A DNA stretch of 64,000 nt from an uncultured Chryseobacterium sp. (GTDB taxonomy: Bacteria; Bacteroidota; Bacteroidia; Flavobacteriales; Weeksellaceae): positions 9,346 to 73,345 of the forward strand of contig NZ_CAKZIK010000069.1 of assembly GCF_936933875.1 (NCBI RefSeq), written 5' to 3'. Under the pieces are notes generated by a model. It was not told the origin of the DNA, did no database searches, and was given only the letters and a program-made list of their open reading frames with translations. Position numbers and translations under genes: made by a program. Positions 1 to 8,800 of the stretch are shown one piece after another. Every line of letters begins with the position of its first letter. Position 1 is the first letter of the stretch.

Positions 1-2
1 TG

Positions 3-161
3 GTCGTTCTAAATATGTCAAAAGTTCCGGTGAATTTTAAAATAACCGACAGTCAGGTTTCCGGAAACTTTAAAAATGTTTTCACGGGTGCGAAGAGAGA
101 TTTCAATCAGGACAAAGGTTTCTCAATGAAAGTTGGTGAATATGCTGTTTTCGAGAAATAG
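3..161 (+). CDS. C-terminal end of a glycoside hydrolase, probably alpha-amylase family (partial)
   Basis: The gene begins before the window; only the last 52 codons are present, read in the frame starting at base 3 and ending in TAG at 159-161. The peptide is short alternating beta-type sequence (VVLNMSKVPVNF near the start, GEYAVFEK at the end), which fits the all-beta C-terminal domain that closes many GH13 alpha-amylases. No catalytic residue is visible, so the assignment rests on the style of this domain only and could be another sugar-active enzyme. A strong hairpin terminator follows 60 bp downstream, so this is the last gene of its transcript. Confidence 0.45.
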   Translation, partial: VVLNMSKVPVNFKITDSQVSGNFKNVFTGAKRDFNQDKGFSMKVGEYAVFEK

Positions 162-220
162 AAAAACTTAAAAATGTCTTTGCAGTGTCACGCATAGACT
201 GTAAAAAAAACATCAATAGG

Positions 221-246
221 AACGGGCTTTAGCCCGTTTTCTTTTT
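221..246 (+). terminator. Rho-independent terminator after the amylase-like gene
   Basis: A seven-base-pair stem (AACGGGC, loop TTTA, GCCCGTT) is followed by a T-rich run. It ends the transcript of the partial upstream gene. Confidence 0.8.
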
Positions 247-278
247 AAACATTCAGCGTGGCTTTAGCCTAAATTTAA

Positions 279-430
279 AACCACAAAAGCTACAAAAGAT
301 TAAGTGCAAACAAACGTTATCAGAAGGAACACAAAAGTTAGAAAATCAAAGATTTTCATTTTTGTAAAATTGATGCACTTTATCTGTTCCATCTTTAATT
401 ATTAAAAATTCTTTTGTGACTTTTGTGGTT
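279..430. repeat. 152-bp terminal-inverted-repeat element (chromosomal copy)
   Basis: The two ends, 279-298 and 411-430, are inverted repeats of AACCACAAAAGTCACAAAAG that match at 18 of 20 positions. A small palindromic core, AAATCAAAGATTT, lies at 343-355. The same plan is seen in three elements at 52.1, 55.5 and 58.1 kb: ends of the form CACAnnAGTCACAnnAG and a core AAATCRAAGATTT. No reading frame is evident. It occupies most of the gap between the amylase-like tail and the GreA-like gene, and its right end is 13 bp from the latter's start. It may be a MITE or REP-like repeat. Confidence 0.7.
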
Positions 431-443
431 ACAAAATTCCGAT

Positions 444-884
444 ATGGATAAATCAAAAATTTTAGAACTCGTAAAACAAAAAGTTTCCGAAAAAATTCAG
501 ATACTGGAAAACTTGATTGCCGAAACCCGGGAATCCAACAACGACACTAAAAGTTCGATGGGGGACAAATACGAAACCAGCCGCGAAATGTTGCAACAGG
601 AAATCAACAACCTGCAAATTCAGCTCAATGAAAATATGAAATCTCTACAAATTCTAAATTCAATTCAGAAAAATGTGCACAAAACTGTTGGTTTGGGAAG
701 TTTTGTACAAACAGAAAAAGGAAAATTTTTTATTGCCGTTTCTTTAGGAGAAATCAATTTCGAAAATCAAAAAATATTTATCGTTTCTCCCGAAAGTCCA
801 TTGGCCAAAGCAATGCACGGAAAATCTGAAAATGATACGTTTTCACTTAATAATTTAAACCAAGAAATCCAAAAAATTTGGTAA
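444..884 (+). CDS. GreA/GreB-like protein with N-terminal coiled coil
   Basis: This 146-residue protein starts at the ATG at 444; the frame is open seven codons further upstream, but only from a TTG inside the repeat element. Residues 1-75 are charged and heptad-like (MGDKYETSREM lies in this part), as in the coiled coil that Gre factors insert into the RNA polymerase channel. The C-terminal half carries SPLAKAMHGKSENDTF, which resembles the SPLGRALLGKKVGD motif of the Gre FKBP-like domain. It is therefore probably a diverged transcription elongation or polymerase-binding factor. Flavobacterial relatives are often mislabelled as 3-oxoacyl-ACP synthase, which this sequence does not support. 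A terminator follows at once, so it is monocistronic. Confidence 0.6.
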   Translation: MDKSKILELVKQKVSEKIQILENLIAETRESNNDTKSSMGDKYETSREMLQQEINNLQIQLNENMKSLQILNSIQKNVHKTVGLGSFVQTEKGKFFIAVSLGEINFENQKIFIVSPESPLAKAMHGKSENDTFSLNNLNQEIQKIW

Positions 885-891
885 TTTTGAC

Positions 892-925
892 AACCCTTTC
901 AGTAATCAAAACACTGAAAGGGTTT
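892..925. terminator. Hairpin terminator after GreA-like gene
   Basis: AACCCTTTCAG and CTGAAAGGGTT form an 11-bp stem with an 11-base loop. The same stem core (CCCTTTCA/TGAAAGGG) recurs at 4444 and 12309 in the chromosomal part of the window. Confidence 0.75.
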
Positions 926-967
926 CATTCAGAACATTAAACCCTAAACACATAACCCGAGACCTTC

Positions 968-1762
968 ATGCAAAATTACCTTGATTTACTGCAGCATATT
1001 TTAGACAACGGAACCGATAAAACCGACAGAACCGGAACCGGAACACGAAGCGTTTTCGGCTATCAGTTGCGTTACGATTTGAGCAAGGGTTTCCCTTTGG
1101 TTACGACGAAAAAAGTGCATTTAAAGTCGATTATTTATGAATTGCTGTGGTTTCTGAAAGGAGATACGAATATTAAATATCTTACAGACAACGGAGTTTC
1201 TATTTGGAATGAATGGGCCGATGAAAATGGGGATTTGGGTCCTGTTTACGGAGCACAGTGGAGGAGTTGGAGAGGAGCCGATGATAAAGTGGTGGACCAA
1301 TTTGCTGAAGTAATTGAACAAATCAAGAAAAATCCGGATTCCCGAAGATTAATTGTTTCTGCGTGGAATGCCGCAGAAATACCGAATATGGCTTTAGCGC
1401 CATGTCACGCACTGTTTCAGTTTTATGTTGCGCATGGAAAATTATCGCTGCAGTTATACCAAAGAAGTGCGGATGTATTTCTTGGAGTGCCTTTCAACAT
1501 TGCGAGTTATGCCTTGTTGTTGATGATGGTTGCGCAGGTTTGCGACCTCGAAGTTGGAGATTACGTTCATACTTTCGGAGATGTACATATTTATAATAAC
1601 CATTTCGAGCAGGTTAAAAAACAGTTATCACGCGACCCGAAACCGCTTCCAATCATGAAAATCAATCCGAATGTAAAGGATATTTTCAGTTTTGATTTTG
1701 AGGATTTCGAACTCGAAAATTACGACCCACATCCGGGAATTAAGGCGCCAGTTGCGGTGTAG
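968..1762 (+). CDS. thyA: Thymidylate synthase
   Basis: The enzyme makes dTMP from dUMP using methylene-tetrahydrofolate, in the cytoplasm. The protein has 264 residues, the same length as the Escherichia coli enzyme, and the catalytic cysteine falls at the same number, C146, in LAPCHALFQF. The substrate-binding RRLIVSAWN stretch at 126-134 and the C-terminal IKAPVAV are both present, so the gene looks complete. It starts at an ATG 43 bp after the preceding terminator. The lipoprotein gene at 1776 begins 13 bp beyond its stop and is likely co-transcribed. Confidence 0.97.
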   Translation: MQNYLDLLQHILDNGTDKTDRTGTGTRSVFGYQLRYDLSKGFPLVTTKKVHLKSIIYELLWFLKGDTNIKYLTDNGVSIWNEWADENGDLGPVYGAQWRSWRGADDKVVDQFAEVIEQIKKNPDSRRLIVSAWNAAEIPNMALAPCHALFQFYVAHGKLSLQLYQRSADVFLGVPFNIASYALLLMMVAQVCDLEVGDYVHTFGDVHIYNNHFEQVKKQLSRDPKPLPIMKINPNVKDIFSFDFEDFELENYDPHPGIKAPVAV

Positions 1763-1775
1763 AATCAGAACTCTA

Positions 1776-2693
1776 ATGAAAAGAATTATTCTTTTTAGTT
1801 TAACTTTCCTTTTGCTTGTTTTTCTTCAATGCAAAAAAGAAGAAAAGAAAAATGAGCAGGTGTTTGCTGAAGATTTGGTGGTGACGCTTGGTCCAAAAGG
1901 AAAACCTGTTCTGGATACATTTGCTGTTCCTGAACATCTGAAAGATATTGTAAAAACGATTTCCTACAACAATATTTATGAAACAGAAGTTCGTCCTAAA
2001 GGTGATGATGAATTGCCTTTTTATTCCGAATTTTTAAAACTGAAATCAAAAGCTTCCGAGAAAGCACTTTTGCAGTTGACCAATAACAAAAATAAAGTTG
2101 TTGCAGTTTATGCATCCACTGCATTAATCGAACGAAATCCCAAATTTGCAGAATGCACTTTTCAAAAATTTGTAAATACAAAGGATTCTGTTTACATTAT
2201 GAACGGATGTCTAGTAGGTTATGAAAATGCATCGGACGAAATTTACTGGAGCTATTATTACAGACTGAAACCGGAACAGTTTGCAAAAGATAAAACCTTA
2301 CAAAAACTGGACAGCCTGACTATTTATAGCAAAAACTCGTCAGAGCTTTTACTTTCTACGGCTTTGAAAAACAGAAGATATCCAATTCCTTTCAACCGCA
2401 GAATTCAGCAGTTGGCTTTCACTGAAAAGCGTATACCGGCGATGTTTTACCTGAGTAATTGGTATAAGGGAATTTATTCCGAAAAACTTCAAAAAGAATT
2501 TAAAAATGTCTATTTAACAGACACCATTTATACTGGAAGAAAGCTGGTTTATTTTACCGAGTTACTTTCCTTCAAAAATCCTGCGAACAAAGCATTTATT
2601 TTGCAGTGTCTAAAAGAAGATTCAACATTAACGGACGAGTTTACTGTAAGTTCACAACTGGAAAGCAACGGCGTTTTTCCGCATGAACATTGA
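1776..2693 (+). CDS. Predicted lipoprotein of unknown function
   Basis: The frame is open from 1692 within thyA, but the ATG at 1776 gives a clean N-terminus: MKRIILFSLTFLLLVFLQC, a lipoprotein signal peptide with cysteine at residue 19, followed by KKEEKK. The mature protein (about 287 residues) should be anchored in a membrane facing the periplasm. I recognise no domain; the body is helix-rich, with charged residues and several YY/WY pairs. Starting 13 bp after thyA, it is probably in the same transcript. The function is not known and the thyA neighbourhood gives no hint of one. Confidence 0.8.
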   Translation: MKRIILFSLTFLLLVFLQCKKEEKKNEQVFAEDLVVTLGPKGKPVLDTFAVPEHLKDIVKTISYNNIYETEVRPKGDDELPFYSEFLKLKSKASEKALLQLTNNKNKVVAVYASTALIERNPKFAECTFQKFVNTKDSVYIMNGCLVGYENASDEIYWSYYYRLKPEQFAKDKTLQKLDSLTIYSKNSSELLLSTALKNRRYPIPFNRRIQQLAFTEKRIPAMFYLSNWYKGIYSEKLQKEFKNVYLTDTIYTGRKLVYFTELLSFKNPANKAFILQCLKEDSTLTDEFTVSSQLESNGVFPHEH

Positions 2694-2764
2694 TTCTTTC
2701 ATTTTGAAATATTTGCAGTAATTATTTTTTTAAATTTCGGCGCGATTTTTACTATAATTCAATT

Positions 2765-2989
2765 ATGAAATCACTCAAAATCAATCTCGAAGACAACACT
2801 AATTTCGAAAAACTGACAGAACTTTTAATTCAAATTAAACGAATAAAGTCTGTGGAAATAATTGACGATGCTCAATCTGAAAGCGATTTAAAGAAAGCCT
2901 ACGCCAAAAGTAAAGAGCAGCTAAAAAATGTCGAATATGAAACTTTGGTGAACGATATTTTCGATACTTTTCTGAAGAAAAAACCTTAA
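2765..2989 (+). CDS. Small acidic protein, possibly antitoxin-like
   Basis: This 74-residue soluble protein begins at an ATG, with a short beta-type N-terminus (MKSLKINLEDN) followed by helices rich in K and E and ending in FLKKKP. The length and layout resemble solo antitoxins of type II toxin-antitoxin systems. No RelE or PIN toxin gene follows: the next gene is HMG-CoA synthase 85 bp away. If it is an antitoxin it is an orphan. A small uncharacterised regulatory or structural protein is equally possible. Confidence 0.55.
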   Translation: MKSLKINLEDNTNFEKLTELLIQIKRIKSVEIIDDAQSESDLKKAYAKSKEQLKNVEYETLVNDIFDTFLKKKP

Positions 2990-3074
2990 AATTTATTCTT
3001 TTTTAATCCTTAATTAAGGCATATTCTCTATGTCTTTCATAAAGTTTTTTCTAAATTCGTATAAAAATTTTACA

Positions 3075-4400
3075 ATGAGTTTTGGAATTGAAGCAGCAAG
3101 TTTTTACGTCCCTTCGTTATATTTAGAAATCAAAGATTTAGCCGAAAAAAGAGGCGTTGAGCCTGCAAAACTGGAAAAAGGTTTAGGCTTACATAAAATG
3201 GCTGTGAACGACGTTCACGAAGATGCCGCAACTTTCGCCGCAGAAGCATTACTGAAATTAATCCGCGATTACAACATCAATCCACACGAAGTTTCCCGCA
3301 TTTATCTTGGGACTGAAAGTGCATTGGATGCTGCAAAACCTACAGCCACGTTTGCGATGCAGATGGTCGAAAAAGTTTTAGCGGAAGAATTTGGTGAACG
3401 CGTTTTCAAAAATACCGATGTTGTAGACCTTACTTTTGCCTGTGTTGGCGCTGTAGATGCTTTGCACAACTGTTTGGACTTTGTCCGTGCAAATCCGGGT
3501 AAGAAAGCGGTTGTCATTTCTTCGGATTATGCAAAATATGAACTCGCTTCTTCCGGAGAATATACGCAAGGAGGAGGAGCGGTTGCAGTTTTGGTTTCCA
3601 ATCATCCGAAATTGCTGGAGATTGAAAATGTTTGGGGCGTTGCTACAGAAAGTGTTTTTGATTTTTTTAAGCCGAGAAGAGCAGCAAATAAAGGAGATTT
3701 AACTTCTGCAACGGATTTAATGCCCGATAAACTCGAAATTTTTACTGATGAACCGGTTTTCGACGGACAATATTCCAACCAGTGTTATCAGGACAGAATT
3801 CGTGAGGCTTATGATCATTACAAGCTTCAAACGAATCAAACAAAACCTTATGAAGACTGGCGTTATTTGATTTTCCATTTGCCTTATGCCTTCCACGGGA
3901 AAAGAGTTTTTACAGAAATTTTTAGTCTTGAAAATAATTTGCCTTATACAAATGCGGATGAGCAAAAGGCGATCGCAAAATCTGAAGATTATTTAAAATT
4001 CATCAACGAAAAAATTGAGCCTTCGCAACGCGCAAGTTCTGAAATTGGGAATATGTACACGGCTTCGATTTTCATGGCGATGCTTTCAGCATTTCAGTCG
4101 AGTTTTGATAATGGCGAAGATTTAACGCATCAGAAATTTGGATTTTTAGGTTACGGAAGCGGTTCGAAATCAAAAGTTTTTGTGGGAAAAGTAGGAGAGC
4201 AGTGGAAAGATGTTGTTGAAAAATGGAATCTTTTCGAATCGTTGAAAAACAGAAAAGCCATCGATTTTGAAACCTATGAAAAACTTCACAGAAAACAACT
4301 TTCAGATTCAGTAAATCCTGAATATAAAGGTTTTGGTCTTATTGATGTTGAAAAAGAAAACCCGGTTTTGGTGGGAGCAAGAACTTACGGATACAGATAA
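3075..4400 (+). CDS. mvaS: Hydroxymethylglutaryl-CoA synthase family protein
   Basis: The enzyme condenses acetyl-CoA with acetoacetyl-CoA to give HMG-CoA, the first committed step of the mevalonate route to isoprenoids. The frame is open from 3030, but the ATG at 3075 begins the conserved N-terminus MSFGIEAASFYVP, giving 441 residues. The thiolase-fold nucleophile is C123 in DLTFACVGAVDAL, and a glycine-rich GEYTQGGGAVAVLV strand follows. A C-terminal FGFLGYGSGSKS segment fits the conserved glycine loop of this family. It stands alone, 85 bp after the small protein, and is closed by a terminator at 4444. Other thiolase-fold condensing enzymes are less likely because of the overall length and start. 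Confidence 0.88.
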   Translation: MSFGIEAASFYVPSLYLEIKDLAEKRGVEPAKLEKGLGLHKMAVNDVHEDAATFAAEALLKLIRDYNINPHEVSRIYLGTESALDAAKPTATFAMQMVEKVLAEEFGERVFKNTDVVDLTFACVGAVDALHNCLDFVRANPGKKAVVISSDYAKYELASSGEYTQGGGAVAVLVSNHPKLLEIENVWGVATESVFDFFKPRRAANKGDLTSATDLMPDKLEIFTDEPVFDGQYSNQCYQDRIREAYDHYKLQTNQTKPYEDWRYLIFHLPYAFHGKRVFTEIFSLENNLPYTNADEQKAIAKSEDYLKFINEKIEPSQRASSEIGNMYTASIFMAMLSAFQSSFDNGEDLTHQKFGFLGYGSGSKSKVFVGKVGEQWKDVVEKWNLFESLKNRKAIDFETYEKLHRKQLSDSVNPEYKGFGLIDVEKENPVLVGARTYGYR

Positions 4401-4443
4401 TTTTCGAATAGGCTTTCACCGAAAATTTTAATAAAAACGAAAT

Positions 4444-4475
4444 CCTTTCGGAGTTTAAGACTCTGAAAGGGTTTT
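4444..4475 (+). terminator. Terminator after HMG-CoA synthase gene
   Basis: CCTTTCGGAGT and ACTCTGAAAGG form a nearly perfect 11-bp stem with a short loop, followed by GTTTTT. Its stem end is the same as in the hairpins at 892 and 12309. Confidence 0.85.
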
Positions 4476-4487
4476 TAGTTTCGCATC

Positions 4488-4520
4488 ACTTTGTCAAAGT
4501 TTAAAAATCTTTGACAAAGT
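4488..4520. repeat. Perfect 12-bp inverted repeat (palindromic intergenic unit)
   Basis: ACTTTGTCAAAG and CTTTGACAAAGT are perfect inverted copies around a 9-base loop. It sits between two convergent genes and has no T-run on either side. It may serve as the terminator for the symporter on the minus strand or be a REP-like unit; similar TTTGTCA hairpins occur at 23159 and 30633. Confidence 0.6.
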
Positions 4521-4528
4521 TTTCAAGT

Positions 4529-5746
4529 TTAAACTTCCACAAATTTCTCACCCGAAATTTTCGTGACAAACATCGCGGCGACGGTATCTCCGGTTGCATT
4601 CAAAACAGTTGCTAAAGGATCGACCAAAGTTCCAATAATCATCACAGCCGGAATGGCTTCCTGTGGCAAATCATACACCGAAATCATCAGCATTTCACCA
4701 ATGTAACCACCGTTCGGAATTCCACCAGCAACAATACTCACGAAAATCGTTATTCCTAATGCTAAAAGTAAGTTTGAGGGTTCAAAAAAATCGCGGCCAA
4801 TAATCAGAAATGCCACATAAATTTTAATGATAGAAGACATCGAAGAGCCGTTTTTATGCAAGGTACTTCCAATCGGAATGACAATATTGGCAATCTTACC
4901 CGGAATTCCAATGTTTTGTGCTGCCTGAAGATTTGCAGGCATTGTCGCAAAACTGCTGCAGGTAGAAATTGCTGTTAAAGATGGATAAATATTGTTCGGC
5001 CAAAATTTTTGCACTCCACGTTTTCCGTCTGCTAGAAACGCATATAAAGTAAAAAATACGAAGAAATATATGATTCCGGCTACATAATACAAACCAAGTG
5101 GTTTTGCATAGAAACCAAAAAGTTGAGGACCAACGGTTGCAACCTGATACGCAAAATAGGCTCCCAAACCAATTGGTGCAGCTTTCATCACCAAAAGAAG
5201 AAGTTCCTTCATGACCTCATATCCGGATTGGATAAAAGCGGCAAAAGTTTTTCCGGATTCTCCACTTTTTCGAACCGCAGTTCCTGTAAGAAAGGCAAAA
5301 ATGAGCAACGCCAACATGTTTTTACGCGAGAATAGATCAGCAAATTCTCCCACAGTGAAGAAACTTACAATTTTGTCTCCCCAAGTTGTTTCGTCGCCAG
5401 AATTTTCCAGGATTTCTTTTCCGGTGGAACCAATTGCTTCAGTTGGAAAAAAGTAAACCGCCACAATAGTGAAAAGTGCTGCAATGATGATGAACAAAAG
5501 AAAGGTGAAGATCATCGAAATCAAGATTTTCCCAAAATTTGAATGCTGCTCAACAGAACCAATAGAGTTGGCTACTGCGAAAAAAACCAACGGCACAACG
5601 CTGACAAAAAGAAGATTCAGAAAAATATCGCCTAATGGTTTTAGATATTCTACGATTGTTGGAAAAAATATTCCGATAAGACTTCCAATGATAATCCCAA
5701 TAAGCAACTGTATAATGCCTGAATAATTTTTCAGAATTTTCTTCAT
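4529..5746 (-). CDS. Dicarboxylate/amino acid:cation symporter (DAACS family)
   Basis: This inner-membrane carrier takes up dicarboxylates or acidic amino acids with Na+ or H+. At 405 residues it is of usual family length, with about eight hydrophobic segments from IIQLLIGIIIGSLIGIFF at the N-terminus. The re-entrant-loop signatures are visible: the serine-rich ISTCSSFATMPANL stretch, IPIGSTLHKNGSSM (the family usually has a GATINMDGTA-like motif here) and, near the C-terminus, DPLATVLNATGD in place of NTD-type substrate residues. The substrate cannot be fixed from sequence. A TATCTTTG -7 box lies just upstream on the minus strand (5764-5771), without a clear -33 TTG. The gene is monocistronic and convergent with mvaS. 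Confidence 0.92.
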   Translation of the reverse strand: MKKILKNYSGIIQLLIGIIIGSLIGIFFPTIVEYLKPLGDIFLNLLFVSVVPLVFFAVANSIGSVEQHSNFGKILISMIFTFLLFIIIAALFTIVAVYFFPTEAIGSTGKEILENSGDETTWGDKIVSFFTVGEFADLFSRKNMLALLIFAFLTGTAVRKSGESGKTFAAFIQSGYEVMKELLLLVMKAAPIGLGAYFAYQVATVGPQLFGFYAKPLGLYYVAGIIYFFVFFTLYAFLADGKRGVQKFWPNNIYPSLTAISTCSSFATMPANLQAAQNIGIPGKIANIVIPIGSTLHKNGSSMSSIIKIYVAFLIIGRDFFEPSNLLLALGITIFVSIVAGGIPNGGYIGEMLMISVYDLPQEAIPAVMIIGTLVDPLATVLNATGDTVAAMFVTKISGEKFVEV

Positions 5747-5869
5747 AAAATAACAAGTTTCATCAAAGATAATTTATTTTTTGTATTGAAAACGGTGTTT
5801 TTCCCGTTGTAATAACTTGAAAAATAAAGTTTATATTTTAGTAATTTAGCATTCGAAATTCTAATAACC

Positions 5870-8800
5870 TTGAAAAGAAAATTATTTTTTATTTTATTCT
5901 GCATCTTTATTTTGTGCAACAAATTTTATGCGCAAAGCTGCACTGTATCGGCTGTTGCTAAAGATGTACAGGGAAATGAAAACGTCACTATAGATTGTGC
6001 TTATCCGTTAACCAATAACAAGACCTGTCTTAATCTCACAGCAGAATATTCTAAAATTTATTCAACGACATCTTATAGCGTAAGTGCAGAGACTTATGCT
6101 CCGATAATCCCTTACAATCAGGGAACGCCGTTAAATGCTAATTTTGACGATGTTTTTTCACAACAGATTGTGCTGCCTTTCAATTTTTGTTTTTATGGAA
6201 GTGGTTTTAATCTTTTGTCGATTGGCTCCAACGGAATTGTAACTTTTGAAAATCAGGCAGGAAATATCAATTATCCTAATATTCAAGCGGATGTTCCTAG
6301 TCCTTTGTTGCCGAAAAATTCTATTTATGGTGTTTATCAGGATTTGGTTTTTTCGAATACTGATGACTCTGAAATTTATTATTCAACAATAGGAACTGCG
6401 CCTTGCAGAAAGTTTGTCATCAATTTTTATAAAGGAAGACTTGCAGGTTGTGATACCCGAATTTCTTCCCAGATTGTTCTTCATGAAGGAACCAATGAAA
6501 TTGAGGTTTTTGTTGAAGACAAACCACTTCCTTGTGCAACGGCAAAATTTAAAGAATCTTTAATAGGAATTTTGAACGGCACCGGAACGGTTGGAACTGT
6601 TCCTCCAGGTAGAAATACTGGAGTTTGGGCTGCTCAGAACGAAGCATGGAAATTCACGCCTAACGGAAACGAAATTGTTCCAACTTTTTCATGGAAAAAC
6701 AGTGCGAATCAGTATGTTGGAAATTCGCAGCAGATTTCGGTTTGTCCAAGCAAAAATGATATTTTTACCCTAATTGTTAATTATAATAATTGTGGAAACA
6801 ACTATGAGCTTACGGATACCATTGCTGTCAATTTTGCTTCGGATTTTCCATTAGCAAAGGATTTTACACAGGTTTTTTGTAACGCTGCAGCTTCACAACC
6901 TGTCAATTTGAATGATTATCAGCCAAATGTTTCCATTAATCCTCCCTCAAATTTTAATTTTACCTATCACAATTCTTTAGCTGAAGCACAATCGGGTGCA
7001 AATCCGCAACCGGCAAATATTGCAATATCTGGAAATGCTACTTATTTTGTCCGGATTGAAAACAAAAACGATCCCACCTGTTTCCGTGTTGCAGTTTTGA
7101 AATTGGAATTTATTTCGAACAGTTTATTAACCACAACGGTAAAAATCTGTGACCTGAATGGAGATGGAATTGAAAACAACTACAGGCTTTCCCAACTCAA
7201 CACTCAGCTATTTTCTCCTGGAATTACCGGCACTATTACTTACTATCTTTCTCAGAACGATGCTACTAATAATATAGGAGTAGTTACTGCAGCAAATATT
7301 ACCTCTTCAACACAACTTTGGGTAAAACTGAAATCCGGTTCGTGTGAGAAGATTTATGGCCCAATTTCTGTGAGTTTTAGTTCAGGACCCACTGTAAATT
7401 CTCCCGTTTCATTTTCAGAAACAATGTGCGATGTAAAAGGGGATGGAATGGAACCATACACCTTTACGTCCATTAATCCTTTAATTACAGCAGATCCAAA
7501 TGTTACCATCGAATATTTTGCTACATACAATCAGGCTTATTCCGGAACTTCAATACCTCTTTCGTCCATTACGGAAGGAACGGTTAAAATTTATGCGAGA
7601 GTGGAAGATAACAGCGGTTGTTTTTCTATTGCAGAAATTAATCTTACCGTAATTTTCACTAAAGTTATTGCAAACAGCAAAACGGCTTATGTATGTTTTG
7701 ATGGAAGTGAAGACAAATCTTTTGATTTGAATGCGCTTTCTCAGGGAATGCTTATTGATCCGCTTACTGGTATAGATATTACCTTTTATAAAGATTATTA
7801 TGAAGCTGTAGCAGGTACTGTAAATTTTCAAATTTCACCCATACAAACTATCACAGGAAACGGAAACACTGTTACACAAAGTTATTGGGTAAGGTTTGCT
7901 TTATCCGACCAGTGTTATACAGTTCGCGAAATTGTGGTGGCTTTATATCATCCGGAAGCGATAAAAAGCCAGTTTAAGGTTTGTGATCTAAATAATGATA
8001 ATACCGAAAATGTAAATCTCACACAGTTTTCAGGTCAAATTGTGGGTTCACAAGCGGCAACGGTTACGTATTTCAACAGTCAGAGTGATGCGCAGCAAAA
8101 TAGCAATGCCCTTACTTCTGCTACAATAAACTCCACTGCGCAGTTTTGGGCAAGAATTGAATCTCACGGGTGTATTGAGTCTTATCCGATTACCGTTTCA
8201 TTAACTCCGGTTCCGGTTGTTGCGGCTTTAATTACCAAAAATCAGGGTACAAAATGCGATAACAACAGTGATGGAGCAGAAGTATATGATTTAACAAAGC
8301 TCTATAGCGAAATTTACAGTGGAACAGATGCGGTATCTTTTAATTTTTATCTTAAATATGATGCAGCAACTGATACTTTTTCAGATTACGTTAACAATCC
8401 TGCTCAATTTCCAATTGATACCAACACCACAGTTTATGCGAAGGTTACGAATGCCAACAATTGTTCTTCAGTAAGTAAAATTGTAATTATTACAGACTTT
8501 TTCCCGGCAATTAAACTGAATCAGGATGCTGTTTTGAAAAAATGCGATTTTAATTTCAATCTTCAGGAGAAATTTGATTTAACAGAGGCCACTTCTCAAA
8601 TTTTTAATCAGTCGCAGAATTCTGTTCAGCTTTCCAACATTAAAATTACCTATCATACAACTGAGATTGAGGCAAATGCAGGAACACCTCAAATTAGTTC
8701 AGTTCAAACAACTTTACAGTCGCAAATTATTGTTTGGGCAAGATTTACGGATAATTTGGGATGTTATTCGATTGCTCCAATTTTGCTCAAAACGTATCTT

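Noticed and set aside
1121..1596. Extra frames inside thyA on both strands
   Set aside because: They are shadows of a fully conserved gene, with no promoter or family resemblance.
1692..1775. Upstream extension of the lipoprotein gene into thyA
   Set aside because: The extension destroys the lipoprotein signal; the ATG at 1776 gives a textbook lipobox.
7550..7831. 93-residue minus-strand frame within the large secreted protein gene
   Set aside because: Antisense to a continuous 1404-codon gene with repeat structure; composition is that of a shadow frame.
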